Below, in pieces: positions 1 through 8,971 of a stretch of 64,000 bases of DNA; the stretch's first letter is position 1, and every line of letters starts with the position of its first letter. A model generated the notes under the pieces. The model did no database searches. It worked only from the letters and a program-made list of their open reading frames with translations, and was not told the origin of the DNA. The DNA is from Pseudomonas fortuita. Lineage in GTDB: Bacteria; Pseudomonadota; Gammaproteobacteria; Pseudomonadales; Pseudomonadaceae. Location: positions 4,257,501-4,321,500 of the forward strand of contig NZ_CP114035.2 in NCBI RefSeq assembly GCF_026898135.2. Direction: 5' to 3'. The translations under genes were made by a program, and so were the position numbers.

Positions 1-984
1 GTGACCCTGGTACTGGCCGGCTTCGCCGCGCTGGTACAGACCGACATCAAGCGTATCCTCGCCTACTCGACCATGAGCCAGATCGGCTACATGTTCCTGG
101 CCTTGGGCGTTGGCGCCTGGGATGCGGCGATCTTCCACCTGATGACCCACGCCTTCTTCAAGGCCCTGCTGTTCCTTGCCTCCGGTGCGGTGATCGTTGC
201 CTGCCACCACGAGCAGAACATCTTCAAGATGGGCGGCCTGTGGAAGAAACTGCCCCTGGCCTACGCCAGCTTCGTGGTCGGTGGTGCTGCCCTGGCCGCC
301 CTGCCGATCGTGACCGTGGGCTTCTACTCCAAGGACGAAATCCTCTGGGAAGCGTTTGCCAGCGGTAACACCGGCCTGCTGTACGCCGGCCTGGTCGGTG
401 CGTTCATGACCTCGCTGTACACCTTCCGCCTGATCTTCATCGCCTTCCACGGCGAAGCCAAGACCGAAGCTCACGCGGGTCACGGCATCAGCCACTGGCT
501 GCCGCTGGGTGTGCTGATCGTGCTGTCGACCTTCGTGGGTGCCTGGATCACCCCGCCGCTGGCAGGCGTGCTGCCTGAGAGCGCCGGCCACGCCGGTGGT
601 GAAGCCAAGCATGCGCTGGAGATCACCTCGGGTGCCATCGCCATCGCTGGTATCCTGCTGTCGGCCCTGCTGTTCCTGGGCAAGCGCAGCTTCGTCAGCG
701 CAGTCGCCAACAGCGGCATCGGCCGCGTCCTGTCGGCCTGGTGGTTCGCCGCTTGGGGCTTCGACTGGATCTACGACAAGCTTTTCGTCAAACCGTACCT
801 GTTGATCTGCCACATCCTGCGCAAGGACCCGGTAGACCGCAGCATCGGCCTGATTCCTCGGATGGCGCGTGGCGGTCATGTCGCCATGAGCAAGACCGAG
901 ACTGGCCAACTGCGCTGGTACACCGCCTCTATCGCCGTGGGTGCCGTGCTGGTGCTCGGTGCCGTGTTAGTGGCTGCGGTATGA
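1..984 (+). CDS. nuoL: NADH-quinone oxidoreductase subunit L (NuoL), 3' part
   Basis: C-terminal 327 residues of the antiporter-like membrane subunit of respiratory complex I; the family is about 615 residues long, so roughly half lies before the window and the GTG at position 1 is an internal codon, not a start. The segment [17 protein letters not shown] and the following [17 protein letters not shown] helix are the conserved proton-channel helices with their lysines and histidines. The tail after about residue 200 corresponds to the lateral helix and last membrane span that brace NuoM and NuoN. nuoM starts 40 bases downstream on the same strand, the usual nuo order. The call is secure; only the 5' end is missing. 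Confidence 0.97.
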   Translation: MTLVLAGFAALVQTDIKRILAYSTMSQIGYMFLALGVGAWDAAIFHLMTHAFFKALLFLASGAVIVACHHEQNIFKMGGLWKKLPLAYASFVVGGAALAALPIVTVGFYSKDEILWEAFASGNTGLLYAGLVGAFMTSLYTFRLIFIAFHGEAKTEAHAGHGISHWLPLGVLIVLSTFVGAWITPPLAGVLPESAGHAGGEAKHALEITSGAIAIAGILLSALLFLGKRSFVSAVANSGIGRVLSAWWFAAWGFDWIYDKLFVKPYLLICHILRKDPVDRSIGLIPRMARGGHVAMSKTETGQLRWYTASIAVGAVLVLGAVLVAAV

Positions 985-1024
985 CAATGAATCTTGCGAC
1001 TTTGCCAAAGGAAACCAACCCGTC

Positions 1025-2557
1025 ATGATTTTGCCTTGGCTGATCCTGATCCCCTTCATCGGCGGCTTCCTGTGCTGGCTGGGTGAGCGCTTCGGCGCCA
1101 CCTTGCCGCGCTGGATCGCGCTGCTGACCATGTCCCTGCTGCTCGGCATCGGCCTGTGGCTGTGGGCGACCGGCGACTACACCCTCGCCCCCGCTCCGGG
1201 CGCCGAACCTGCCTGGGCCCTGGAATACAAACTCCAGTGGATCCAGCGCTTCGGCATCAGCATCCACCTGGCCCTCGACGGCCTGTCGCTGCTGATGATC
1301 CTGCTCACCGGCCTGCTCGGTGTGCTGTCGGTACTGTGCTCCTGGAAAGAGATCCAGCGCCACGTCGGCTTCTTCCACCTCAACCTGATGTGGATTCTCG
1401 GCGGCGTGGTCGGTGTGTTCCTGGCCCTGGACCTGTTCCTGTTCTTCTTCTTCTGGGAAATGATGCTGGTGCCGATGTACTTCCTCATCGCGCTCTGGGG
1501 TCATAGCTCGGCAGACGGCAAGAAGACCCGGATCTACGCGGCGACCAAGTTCTTCATCTTCACCCAGGCCAGCGGCCTGATCATGCTGGTGGCGATCCTG
1601 GGCCTGGTGCTGGTCAACTACAACACCACCGGCGTGCTCACCTTCAACTACAGCGACCTGCTCAAGGCCGAGCTGCCAGCCGGTGTCGAGTACCTGCTGA
1701 TGCTGGGCTTCTTCATCGCCTTCGCGGTGAAGCTGCCAGTGGTACCGTTCCACTCCTGGCTGCCTGATGCCCACGCCCAGGCACCGACCGCAGGTTCCGT
1801 GGACCTGGCGGGTATCTTGCTGAAGACCGCGGCCTACGGCCTGCTGCGCTTCGCCCTGCCGCTGTTCCCGAACGCCTCGGCCGAGTTCGCGCCCATCGCC
1901 ATGACCCTGGGCCTGATCGGTATCTTCTACGGTGCCTTCCTGGCCTTTGCGCAAACCGACATCAAGCGCCTGATCGCCTTCTCCAGCGTCTCGCACATGG
2001 GCTTCGTGATGATCGGCATCTACTCCGGCAGCCAGCAGGCCCTGCAAGGCGCGGTGATCCAGATGCTGGCCCACGGCCTGTCGGCTGCGGCGCTGTTCAT
2101 CCTGTCCGGCCAGCTGTACGAGCGCCTGCACACCCGTGACATGCGTCAGATGGGTGGCCTGTGGCACCGCATCGCCTACCTCCCGGCGATCAGCCTGTTC
2201 TTCGCCGCTGCCTCCCTGGGCCTGCCAGGTACCGGCAACTTCGTCGGCGAGTTCCTGATCCTGATCGGCAGCTTCGCGCATGTACCATGGATCACCGTGA
2301 TCGCCACCACCGGCCTGGTATTCGGTTCGGTCTACTCGCTGATCATGATCCACCGCGCCTACTTCGGCCCGGCCAAGGCCGACACCGTGCTGGCTGGCAT
2401 GGATGGTCGCGAGCTGATCATGGTGCTGGGCCTGGCGGGACTGCTGATTCTGCTGGGCGTGTATCCGCAGCCGTTCCTCGACACCTCTGCCGCCACCATG
2501 AGTGGTGTGCAGCAGTGGCTCGGTTCCGCTTTCACTCAACTCGCTTCGGCCCGGTAA
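1025..2557 (+). CDS. nuoM: NADH-quinone oxidoreductase subunit M (NuoM)
   Basis: Full-length 510-residue antiporter-like proton-pumping subunit of complex I in the inner membrane; the E. coli protein is 509 residues. Strongly hydrophobic throughout. Visible family motifs are [16 protein letters not shown] with the key glutamate near residue 145, [20 protein letters not shown] with the channel lysine, and [17 protein letters not shown]. The ATG is preceded by AAGGAAA at a usable distance, which supports this start. It sits between nuoL (40-base gap) and nuoN (7-base gap), so it is co-transcribed with them. Confidence 0.98.
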   Translation: MILPWLILIPFIGGFLCWLGERFGATLPRWIALLTMSLLLGIGLWLWATGDYTLAPAPGAEPAWALEYKLQWIQRFGISIHLALDGLSLLMILLTGLLGVLSVLCSWKEIQRHVGFFHLNLMWILGGVVGVFLALDLFLFFFFWEMMLVPMYFLIALWGHSSADGKKTRIYAATKFFIFTQASGLIMLVAILGLVLVNYNTTGVLTFNYSDLLKAELPAGVEYLLMLGFFIAFAVKLPVVPFHSWLPDAHAQAPTAGSVDLAGILLKTAAYGLLRFALPLFPNASAEFAPIAMTLGLIGIFYGAFLAFAQTDIKRLIAFSSVSHMGFVMIGIYSGSQQALQGAVIQMLAHGLSAAALFILSGQLYERLHTRDMRQMGGLWHRIAYLPAISLFFAAASLGLPGTGNFVGEFLILIGSFAHVPWITVIATTGLVFGSVYSLIMIHRAYFGPAKADTVLAGMDGRELIMVLGLAGLLILLGVYPQPFLDTSAATMSGVQQWLGSAFTQLASAR

Positions 2558-2564
2558 GAGCGCT

Positions 2565-4034
2565 ATGGAATTCACCACTCAACACTTCATCGCATTGGCG
2601 CCGATGCTGATCACCACCATCACCACGGTGGTGGTGATGCTGGCGATCGCCTGGAAGCGCAACCACTCGCAGACCTTCCTGCTGTCCACCGTGGGCCTGA
2701 ACCTGGCCCTGCTGTCGATCCTGCCGGCGCTGAAGGTAGCGCCGCTGGCCGTCACCGCGCTGATCACCATCGACAAGTTCGCCTGCCTGTACATGGCGAT
2801 CATCCTGGTGGCGACGCTGGCGTGCGTCACCTTGGCCCACGCCTACCTTGGCGAAGGCTCCAAGGGCTTCCCGGGCAACCGTGAAGAACTGTACCTGCTG
2901 CTGCTGATGTCGGCACTCGGTGGCCTGGTACTGGTCAGCGCCAACCACCTGGCCGGCCTGTTCATTGGCCTGGAGCTGCTGTCGGTACCGGTCTACGGCC
3001 TGGTGGCGTATGCGTTCTTCAACAAGCGTTCACTGGAAGCCGGCATCAAGTACATGGTGCTGTCGGCTGCAGGCTCGGCTTTCCTGCTGTTCGGCATGGC
3101 CCTGCTGTACGCGGATGCAGGTAGCCTGAGCTTTGACCAGATCGGCAAAGCCCTGGCGACCACCAGCATGCCAAGCCTGGTGGCCCAACTGGGCCTGGGC
3201 ATGATGCTGGTCGGCCTGGCCTTCAAGCTGTCGCTGGTACCGTTCCACCTGTGGACCCCGGACGTGTACGAAGGCGCCCCGGCGCCGGTCGCCGCGTTCC
3301 TGGCCACCGCCAGCAAGGTCGCGGTGTTCGCTGTGGTCGTGCGCCTGTTCATGCTCTCCCCTGCTGCCAGCAGCGGCGCGCTGAGCACCGTACTGGCGGT
3401 GATTGCCGTGGCCTCGATCCTTATTGGCAACCTGCTGGCGCTGACCCAGAGCAACCTCAAGCGCCTGCTGGGTTACTCGTCCATCGCCCACTTCGGCTAC
3501 CTGGTCATTGCCCTGGTTGCCAGCAAGGGCCTGGCCCTGGAAGCCATGGGCGTTTATCTGGTCACCTACGTGATCACCAGCCTGGGTGCCTTCGGTGTCA
3601 TCACCCTGATGTCCTCGCCTTACGGCGGCCGTGACGCCGATGCACTGTATGAGTACCGCGGCCTGTTCTGGCGCCGTCCGTACCTGACGGCCGTACTGAC
3701 CGTGATGATGCTGTCGCTGGCGGGCATCCCGCTGACCGCTGGCTTCATCGGCAAGTTCTACATCATCGCCACTGGCGTAGAGTCGCACCTGTGGTGGCTG
3801 GTCGGTGCCCTGGTGATCGGTAGCGCCATCGGCGTTTACTACTACCTGCGCGTCATGGTCACCCTGTACCTGGTCGAGCCGAACCTGCGTCGCCATGACG
3901 CCCCGCTGAAGTGGGAACAGCGCACCGGTGGCGTCATGCTGCTGGCCATCGCCATTCTTGCCTTCGTACTCGGCGTCTACCCGCAACCGCTGCTGGAGCT
4001 GGTCCAGCAAGCCGGCCTGCAACTGATAGGCTGA
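2565..4034 (+). CDS. nuoN: NADH-quinone oxidoreductase subunit N (NuoN)
   Basis: 489-residue antiporter-like membrane subunit of complex I, the last gene of the nuo operon. The frame is open further upstream, to 2502, but those codons lie inside nuoM; the ATG at 2565, beginning [15 protein letters not shown], starts just after the nuoM stop and gives the expected length (about 485 in E. coli). Motifs include [20 protein letters not shown] and [19 protein letters not shown], the conserved channel helices. A perfect terminator hairpin follows within 20 bases of the stop, closing the operon. Confidence 0.97.
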   Translation: MEFTTQHFIALAPMLITTITTVVVMLAIAWKRNHSQTFLLSTVGLNLALLSILPALKVAPLAVTALITIDKFACLYMAIILVATLACVTLAHAYLGEGSKGFPGNREELYLLLLMSALGGLVLVSANHLAGLFIGLELLSVPVYGLVAYAFFNKRSLEAGIKYMVLSAAGSAFLLFGMALLYADAGSLSFDQIGKALATTSMPSLVAQLGLGMMLVGLAFKLSLVPFHLWTPDVYEGAPAPVAAFLATASKVAVFAVVVRLFMLSPAASSGALSTVLAVIAVASILIGNLLALTQSNLKRLLGYSSIAHFGYLVIALVASKGLALEAMGVYLVTYVITSLGAFGVITLMSSPYGGRDADALYEYRGLFWRRPYLTAVLTVMMLSLAGIPLTAGFIGKFYIIATGVESHLWWLVGALVIGSAIGVYYYLRVMVTLYLVEPNLRRHDAPLKWEQRTGGVMLLAIAILAFVLGVYPQPLLELVQQAGLQLIG

Positions 4035-4051
4035 TTGCCCCGGCAACACAA

Positions 4052-4080
4052 AACACCCCGCCTATGCGGGGTGTTTTTTT
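4052..4080 (+). terminator. Rho-independent terminator of the nuo operon
   Basis: Perfect 10-bp stem AACACCCCGC / GCGGGGTGTT around the loop CTAT, running into a T-run. It begins 18 bases after the nuoN stop and separates the nuo operon from the phage-derived islet. Confidence 0.93.
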
Positions 4081-4114
4081 ATCGGCGTATTTTTGGCCTG
4101 CCCCCAGTGACGCC

Positions 4115-4378
4115 TCACTCAACCCGGCTGGGCTGGCCTGCTCCAGGCAGGGCGGCCTGGCGCAAATCACCATTGGCCGAAGGCAGGTACACTTCCGGAT
4201 TGGGCATCCCGCTAGGGGACAGTTCATGGGTCATTTCGAATTCGGCACGTACTGACCAGCCACACGCCTCGGTGGTGCATTGCAAATAAGCGATACGCAG
4301 GAAAATATGGCGCCCCTCGCTAGTACGTATGCGCATCCGGCTGTGGCAATGCGGGCAAACCAGCTTGTAAGTACTCAC
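4115..4378 (-). CDS. Ogr/Delta-like zinc finger protein, P2-type phage late-gene activator family
   Basis: 87 residues from a GTG start (GTG AGT ACT TAC), with AGGT about 8 bases upstream. The N-terminus has CPHCHSRMRIRTS and then LQCTTEACGW, the Cys-x2-Cys ... Cys-x4-Cys zinc-binding pattern of the P2 Ogr / P4 Delta family, whose members activate phage late promoters by contacting RNA polymerase. The following THELSPSGMPNP stretch is typical of the Pseudomonas versions. No Ogr-responsive late operon of normal size is present nearby, only a holin and a GpL-like gene. It is therefore either a remnant or a retained regulator of that small operon. Family call is strong; present-day function is inferred. 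Confidence 0.85.
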   Translation of the reverse strand: MSTYKLVCPHCHSRMRIRTSEGRHIFLRIAYLQCTTEACGWSVRAEFEMTHELSPSGMPNPEVYLPSANGDLRQAALPGAGQPSRVE

Positions 4379-4557
4379 GGCAAGTACCTGCTAGCATTGC
4401 CCAAGCCAGCCTGTGTGTAAGTATTGGCTGCAACTGTGGGTGTATTCTTCAATTGGATGGTTCTCATTGCAGAAGTGCTCCTTAAAACGCAGGGCTGTAT
4501 TCATAACGAGTAGTTTAAGCCCATGGAATATCATTAAACCAGTCATGGATATTTGTT
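4379..4557. promoter_or_regulatory. AT-rich divergent control region between the Ogr-like and CI-like genes
   Basis: 179 bases, clearly richer in A and T than the flanks. The hexamer AAGTAC, or one mismatch from it, occurs at 4369-4374, 4382-4387 and 4419-4424, and inverted at 4570-4575, clustering around both translation starts. Such repeats could be operators for the adjacent CI-like protein. Nothing else gene-like is seen. Confidence 0.35.
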
Positions 4558-4926
4558 ATGAGTACTCACGTACTTGCTGCTGTGCTCACGCGCCTTAAAC
4601 TGCTGACCGGCTCAGAGTCCGATGCCGAGCTGTCCCGGGCACTTTCGGTGAGCCCACAAACGCTGAGCAGCTGGAAGACGCGCGACAGCATTCCATACTC
4701 ACTTTGCATAGATATCGCCAGGCAGTATGACTGCTCACTGGACTGGCTGTTGCTGGGCCAGGCCGATCAGCACCCCGCAGGCCCTGATGAAGCAGGCTGG
4801 GAATGCGACATGCTTGAGCGCCTGCGTACGCTATCGCCCAGTGATCGCCAGGCCATCCTGCTGTTCATCAAGGACAAGCAGCGTATCCAGCAACTGGAGC
4901 GGCAGTTGAGTGAGCTTGGTGGCTAA
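4558..4926 (+). CDS. CI-like phage repressor, N-terminal DNA-binding domain protein
   Basis: 122 residues. Residues 5-70 match the bacteriophage CI repressor N-terminal domain (helix-turn-helix), including SDAELSRALSVSPQTLSSWK and the characteristic SLDWLLLGQ end. There is no C-terminal LexA-like peptidase domain, so it could not be inactivated by RecA-driven self-cleavage as lambda or P2-like CI proteins with that domain can. The C-terminal 50 residues look helical (ILLFIKDKQRIQQLERQLSEL) and may dimerise. It is divergent from the Ogr-like gene, and its stop overlaps the holin stop tail to tail (CTAA at 4923-4926). Probable phage-derived regulator. Confidence 0.8.
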   Translation: MSTHVLAAVLTRLKLLTGSESDAELSRALSVSPQTLSSWKTRDSIPYSLCIDIARQYDCSLDWLLLGQADQHPAGPDEAGWECDMLERLRTLSPSDRQAILLFIKDKQRIQQLERQLSELGG

Positions 4927-5285
4927 CCCCGCCGGCGCCAGCGCTGGATCAGCTCACGCGGGTCAAGCGTGTCCACCAGCACCATGACCTTGAGGCTGAT
5001 GGGGATCACCACCACGGCAGCCACGAATGCCGCCATGCCACGGGTCAACAGTGGCACCAGTGACGAAACCAGTGGTTCGAATAAATGGCCCACACCCACG
5101 GTGATGAATACCAACAGCAATTTCTTGCTCAGCGTCAGGCGCCTGGCTGTATTGGTAATCAACCGATCGCGCGCCGCACTGACCAGCAATGCCCCCAGCA
5201 GCGCAGCGAACAGTACATTGCCATCCACACCGAGCAGCGCCAACAAGGCCGATGCCAGGTTATCCAGCACAGATTGCTCAGGCAT
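4923..5285 (-). CDS. Putative phage holin
   Basis: 120 residues from MPEQSVLDNLASALLALLG. The frame is open upstream, but that part overlaps the GpL-like gene in another frame and has no family character, so the ATG at 5285 is preferred. Several hydrophobic segments are visible (about residues 19-34, 50-66 and 78-102), the small multi-span pattern of holins, which permeabilise the inner membrane to release endolysin. I recall similar proteins in P2-like Pseudomonas prophages next to gene L/X homologues. No endolysin or Rz genes accompany it. The start overlaps the end of the GpL-like gene by 8 bases, so the two are probably translated together. Confidence 0.65.
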   Translation of the reverse strand: MPEQSVLDNLASALLALLGVDGNVLFAALLGALLVSAARDRLITNTARRLTLSKKLLLVFITVGVGHLFEPLVSSLVPLLTRGMAAFVAAVVVIPISLKVMVLVDTLDPRELIQRWRRRG

Positions 5286-5625
5286 GGGACTGCCCTCGTC
5301 GCGGCACAGAAAGGCAGGCCGTCGAACGCAGGCTGTACATGACCGCCGCTTCGACGAACCGGATGTAGCACACCCGCAAGGCACGCCCATGGTCATGCCC
5401 GGCGACATCTTCGAGGCGCTTGTAGCCGCGCTCTCGCAATACTGCCCGCCAGCGAGCGAATTCGCGTGCCGCGTCGATGGCCGCACAGCGGGCAGCTACT
5501 TCAAGTGCAACCTCACTGACAGGCGCTTGCAGTTGCAGGCGCTCACGCAGCCTGCCCAGGTCCACCCGCGGCCAGAACGGGTCGTGGCTATCGGCAAAGC
5601 GCGGCAGCCGAGGATCGTTATCCAT
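5278..5625 (-). CDS. GpL-like phage head completion protein, short form
   Basis: 115 residues. The N-terminal 90 residues fit the P2 GpL head completion/stabilisation family: an FWPRVDLGRLRERLQL opening, an acidic/alanine-rich helix, then FARWRAVLRERGYKRLEDV and CYIRFVEAAVMYSL. GpL normally has about 150-170 residues; here the protein ends 15 residues after the MYSL helix in a basic tail, RSTACLSVPRRGQSHA, unlike the family. This suggests 3' truncation or fusion during loss of the phage. GAGGGG precedes the ATG. It lies 11 bases after the LuxR-type gene and overlaps the holin. In P2 the order is L-X-Y(holin), so gene X is missing here. Confidence 0.65.
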   Translation of the reverse strand: MDNDPRLPRFADSHDPFWPRVDLGRLRERLQLQAPVSEVALEVAARCAAIDAAREFARWRAVLRERGYKRLEDVAGHDHGRALRVCYIRFVEAAVMYSLRSTACLSVPRRGQSHA

Positions 5626-5636
5626 GCATCACCCCC

Positions 5637-5885
5637 TCACTGCCCGGCCAGCATGCCGTAGCGGATGGCTTTGATCACTGCCGCCACCCGTGTAGGCACA
5701 TCGAACTTGCGCAGGATGTTGGACACATGAAAGTTCACGGTCGACTCCTTGCACGCCAGGATCTGGCCTATCTCCCAGGAACTTTTGCCATAGGCACACC
5801 ACAACAGCACCTGCTGTTCACGTGGCGTCAAGCGAACCGGAGCGTCAGCGGGGTGTTGCAGCAAATGTCGGGCATTGTCAGTCAT
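5637..5885 (-). CDS. LuxR-type helix-turn-helix protein lacking a signal-binding domain
   Basis: 82 residues, essentially only the C-terminal DNA-binding domain of the quorum-sensing LuxR family: LTPREQQVLLWCAYGKSSWE, IGQILACKESTVNFHVSNIL, RKFDVPTRVAAVIKAI. The invariant Glu, Trp/Ile-Gly, Thr-Val-x-x-His and Lys positions are kept. No autoinducer-binding or receiver domain is encoded upstream; the frame is open to 6131 but the added residues look non-coding. GGAG lies 7 bases before the ATG at 5885, deciding the start. It is the first gene of a tight cluster with the GpL-like and holin genes. A free HTH of this type could be constitutively active; the target is unknown. Confidence 0.78.
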   Translation of the reverse strand: MTDNARHLLQHPADAPVRLTPREQQVLLWCAYGKSSWEIGQILACKESTVNFHVSNILRKFDVPTRVAAVIKAIRYGMLAGQ

Positions 5886-6104
5886 GTTTGAACTCCGCAG
5901 CTGGTTGAGCGAGGCATCGCTGCCAATTTGCAGCCACCTTACGAAGCGCACGCCCCCCTCTCCACCGATGCGGCTTGTAAAGAACTTTCGTACAAAACCA
6001 TCTGATGAAGGCTTCACGAAATTTGCTGAGTTCCTGCGTGCTCCAAGCGGCATTTCGCTCGTCTCAACGCCGTTATCCATCCGTTTTTCGCCTGGAGTCG
6101 TACA

Positions 6105-8177
6105 ATGCGTTCCGTTTTCCCCCCATCGCACTGCCTTGGCCTGCTGGCTGCCTTTGCTGCCACCCAGCCGGCCCTGGCAGCAACCTCGGTCGAATTAGGC
6201 CAGGTGCTGATCACCGATGAGGAGCAGAACGACCTGTCAGCTGCCAGCGAACGCCTGCACGAGGTGCCAGGCGCCAGTAATCTGGTAGACATGCAACGCG
6301 CAGGGCAAGGCCGGGTTGCCAGCAACCAGGATGTGCTGGCCTACCAGCCCGGCGTTTTTGCCCAATCGGCGGGCAACGATGGCATCAAACTGTCGATCCG
6401 CGGCTCGGGCATCAACCGCGCTCCAGGGGCCCACGGCTCCGGGGTTTACACGATGTTCGACGGCCTGCCCCTGACGGGCCCGGGCGGTACCCCCTACGAG
6501 CTGTTCGAGCCGCTGTGGCTGAGCCGTGCCGAAGTGCTGCGCGGCGCCAACGGTTTCGACCAGGGAGCCCTTGCGCTGGGCGGTGCGATCAACTATGTCA
6601 CCCACACCGGCTACGACGCCGCCCCGCTACAGGTGCGCTACGAAGTCGGCAGCCGCGGTTACCAGCGCCGGCACATCAGCTCAGGTCAAGTGCTGGGCAA
6701 TCTCGACTACTACGTGGCCCTGACCGATTCGGAATATGACGGTTATCAGGCTCACAGCAGCGGCAGCGCCAAGGGCATTGCCGCCAATGTCGGCTACCGC
6801 TTCAACCCGAACCTTGAAACCCGCTTCTACCTGCGTTACCGGGAGACCGAAAACGAACTGGCCGGGCGCCTGACCAAAGACCAGATCAAGCACCACCCCC
6901 GCGCGGCCAACCCCGCCTATCTGGCGCGCGACGACAGCCGCCCGCAGCCAGGCAGCACCTGGGTGGGCAACAAAACCACCTTCTACCTCGACGACGATAC
7001 GCGCCTGGAAGCCGGCCTGGTCTACCACGACTACCCGATGGACCTGCGCGAAGGCCCGATGCGCCTGAAAGTGGCCTACACCGATGTCAGCGGTACGCTG
7101 AACTATTTCCGCCGCGACACCCTGTTCGGTCATGAGAGCAAGACCACCATCGGCTGGCGCACCACCAAGCACCTGCCCAACAGCGGAGCCTCGCAGTTCG
7201 CGCGCAATGGCGATGTGTTCGGCGCACGTACCCGCGATTTCACTTACCAGGGGTCGGACACCGTTGTGCATGCAGGTAATGACCTGGAGCTGGTGCCCAA
7301 CCTCTGGCTGACCACCGGCCTGGCCATGATCTACACGCGCCGCGAAAGTGACGTGACCTACCCGGCCGAAGGCGGCAAGGTGAGCATGCATGACTGGGAC
7401 TTTGCACCGCGCCTGGGGTTGCGCTACGACATCCGCCCGGACCTGCAGGTGTATGGCAATCTCAGCCGCTCGGTAGAGCCGCCACACCCGTGGTCGCTGA
7501 TCTGGAGCGCCCCCAGCACAGGCGGCAAGCAGATCCAGCCGATCGAGATGCAGAACCAGACCGCCACTACCCTTGAGCTGGGGGCGCGTGGCGACTCGGC
7601 GTTTGGCCACTGGGACCTTGCCTGGTACTACTCGCAAGTGCGCCACGAACTGCTGGCCGTGGAAGTGGTGCCGAACTTCACCTCGGAGTTCAACGCCAGC
7701 GCCACCGTGCATCAAGGCGTGGAAGCCGGCCTCGACAGCACCCTATGGGAACGCGCCGGTACCGGCAAGCTGAGCGTACGCCAAGCCTACACCTTCAGCG
7801 ACTTCCACTACCGTGATGACGACAAGTTTGGCGACAACCGCCTGCCCGGCATCCCCATGCACTACTACCAGGCCGAACTGCGCTATGACTGGCCGAGCGG
7901 CTTCTACGCCGGGGTCAACACGCAAATGGCGTCGAAAGTGCAGGTGGACTATGCCAACAGCTATCACGCCGATGCATATGCCTTGCTAGGCGCGCGCCTG
8001 GGCTGGAATTCACCCAAACAGGACTGGCAGACGTGGCTGGACCTGCGCAACCTGACCAACAAGCGCTATGCGGCGACAGTGACACCCACCTACAACGATG
8101 CCGGCCAGGACAACGCCCGTTCGACGCCGGGCGAAGGGTTTGGCGTTTACGCCGGTGTTTCCTACAGCTTCCGCTAG
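6105..8177 (+). CDS. TonB-dependent outer membrane receptor, FecA-like, substrate unknown
   Basis: 690 residues. A signal peptide is visible (LGLLAAFAATQPALAA), followed directly by a plug domain with QDVLAYQPGVFAQS, IRGSGINR, FDGLPLTGPG and RGANGFDQGALALGGAINYV, and then a long beta-barrel ending in the aromatic SYSFR. The N-terminus is too short for the extra signalling (STN) domain used with ECF sigma factors, so it is a plain transporter rather than a transducer. Plug and length resemble ferric-citrate/siderophore receptors. It stands alone: the divergent neighbour is the LuxR-type gene and the downstream gene is convergent. The ligand cannot be read from sequence. Confidence 0.88.
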   Translation: MRSVFPPSHCLGLLAAFAATQPALAATSVELGQVLITDEEQNDLSAASERLHEVPGASNLVDMQRAGQGRVASNQDVLAYQPGVFAQSAGNDGIKLSIRGSGINRAPGAHGSGVYTMFDGLPLTGPGGTPYELFEPLWLSRAEVLRGANGFDQGALALGGAINYVTHTGYDAAPLQVRYEVGSRGYQRRHISSGQVLGNLDYYVALTDSEYDGYQAHSSGSAKGIAANVGYRFNPNLETRFYLRYRETENELAGRLTKDQIKHHPRAANPAYLARDDSRPQPGSTWVGNKTTFYLDDDTRLEAGLVYHDYPMDLREGPMRLKVAYTDVSGTLNYFRRDTLFGHESKTTIGWRTTKHLPNSGASQFARNGDVFGARTRDFTYQGSDTVVHAGNDLELVPNLWLTTGLAMIYTRRESDVTYPAEGGKVSMHDWDFAPRLGLRYDIRPDLQVYGNLSRSVEPPHPWSLIWSAPSTGGKQIQPIEMQNQTATTLELGARGDSAFGHWDLAWYYSQVRHELLAVEVVPNFTSEFNASATVHQGVEAGLDSTLWERAGTGKLSVRQAYTFSDFHYRDDDKFGDNRLPGIPMHYYQAELRYDWPSGFYAGVNTQMASKVQVDYANSYHADAYALLGARLGWNSPKQDWQTWLDLRNLTNKRYAATVTPTYNDAGQDNARSTPGEGFGVYAGVSYSFR

Positions 8178-8200
8178 AACATGCAGCGCAGTGTTTCTGC

Positions 8201-8223
8201 AGGAGCAGCCTTGTGCTGCTCCT
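8201..8223. repeat. Perfect hairpin between convergent genes, REP-like
   Basis: AGGAGCAGC, loop CTTGT, GCTGCTCCT: a 9-bp perfect stem 23 bases after the TonB receptor stop and before the convergent chrR end. There is no T-run, so it looks like a REP-type palindrome more than a classical terminator, though it may still stabilise both 3' ends. Confidence 0.6.
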
Positions 8224-8253
8224 ACAAAGACCGCGCTCCCCAATGATTGCGGA

Positions 8254-8814
8254 TCAAACCGCCCTGTTCAACTTCACCCACGAAGCAAACTTGTCGACAA
8301 ACGCCTGCAAGAATGGCCGGGTCTTGTCGTTGAGCTTGCCCGAGTCCTCGAACAGGCTTGCTGCCCCGCCAATGTAGGCCTCGGGCATTTGCATGCATGG
8401 CATGTCCAGAAACACCAGCGACTGGCGCACGGCATGGTTGGCGCCAAAGCCTCCAATGGCCCCGGGCGATACACTCACCACCGCCGTCGGCTTGCCACCC
8501 CAGGCACTTTGCCCGTAGGGCCGCGAACCCACGTCGATGGCATTTTTCAGGCAACCAGGCACCGAGCGGTTGTATTCCGGGGTAACGAACAGCACCGCAT
8601 CACTGCGGCGGATCTCCTCGCGAAAACGCTTCCAGGCCTCTGGCGGCGCTTCGGCCTCGACGTCCTCGTTGTACAACGGCAAATCGCCAATTTCGACGAT
8701 CTTCAGGGCAAGGCTGGACGGCGCCAGCTCCGAAAGTGCGCGGGCGACCTTGCGGTTGTACGACTCCTTGCGCAAGCTACCCACGACAACCGCTACCGAA
8801 TACACCTGGCTCAT
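8254..8814 (-). CDS. chrR: NADPH-dependent FMN/quinone (chromate) reductase ChrR
   Basis: 186 residues starting MSQVYSVAVVVGSLRKESYN; a second in-frame ATG four codons upstream (8826) is less likely because the GGAAA between the two fits as the ribosome site. Flavodoxin-like fold with the FMN phosphate loop GSLRKESYNRK and the conserved PEYNRSVPGCLKNAIDVGSR. Length and sequence fit the soluble P. putida ChrR, a two-electron reductase of quinones and chromate that limits oxidative stress. Convergent with the TonB receptor; monocistronic. Confidence 0.9.
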   Translation of the reverse strand: MSQVYSVAVVVGSLRKESYNRKVARALSELAPSSLALKIVEIGDLPLYNEDVEAEAPPEAWKRFREEIRRSDAVLFVTPEYNRSVPGCLKNAIDVGSRPYGQSAWGGKPTAVVSVSPGAIGGFGANHAVRQSLVFLDMPCMQMPEAYIGGAASLFEDSGKLNDKTRPFLQAFVDKFASWVKLNRAV

Positions 8815-8971
8815 GGCAATTTCCAACCTTTGCTGGGTAAAGGGACGTTGTAGTTATAGATGACCGTTGCTCGGCGCTTTGGTTTTTTTTCCTCAGGGTG
8901 AAAACTTCCGAGGCTGTTGCACGGTCTATGCCTTCAGACATTTTCTACGTAATTCAGAGGTTTCCACCCAA

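Noticed and set aside
929..2578. A 549-codon open frame on the minus strand, antisense to nuoM
   Set aside because: Composition (Gln/His/Asp/Arg-rich) is the mirror of a GC-rich gene in the opposite frame; no family motif or ribosome site. The same reason removes long antisense frames at 3030-4049, 18501-19847, 35847-38522 and others.
4413..4598. 61-codon ORF in the AT-rich region before the CI-like gene
   Set aside because: No ribosome site, low-complexity and cysteine-rich; overlaps the CI-like start.
5982..6005. GAACTT...TCTGA as an AlgU-type promoter for the TonB receptor at 6105
   Set aside because: Spacer is only 13 bases, shorter than the required 16-17.
5886..6131. Upstream extension of the LuxR-type frame that could hold a ligand domain
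   Set aside because: Residues show no autoinducer-binding motifs, and a good ribosome site exists before 5885.
8867..8971. Longer N-terminus for the small protein at 8972
   Set aside because: The extra residues come from noncoding upstream DNA and lack a ribosome site; AGAGG supports 8972.
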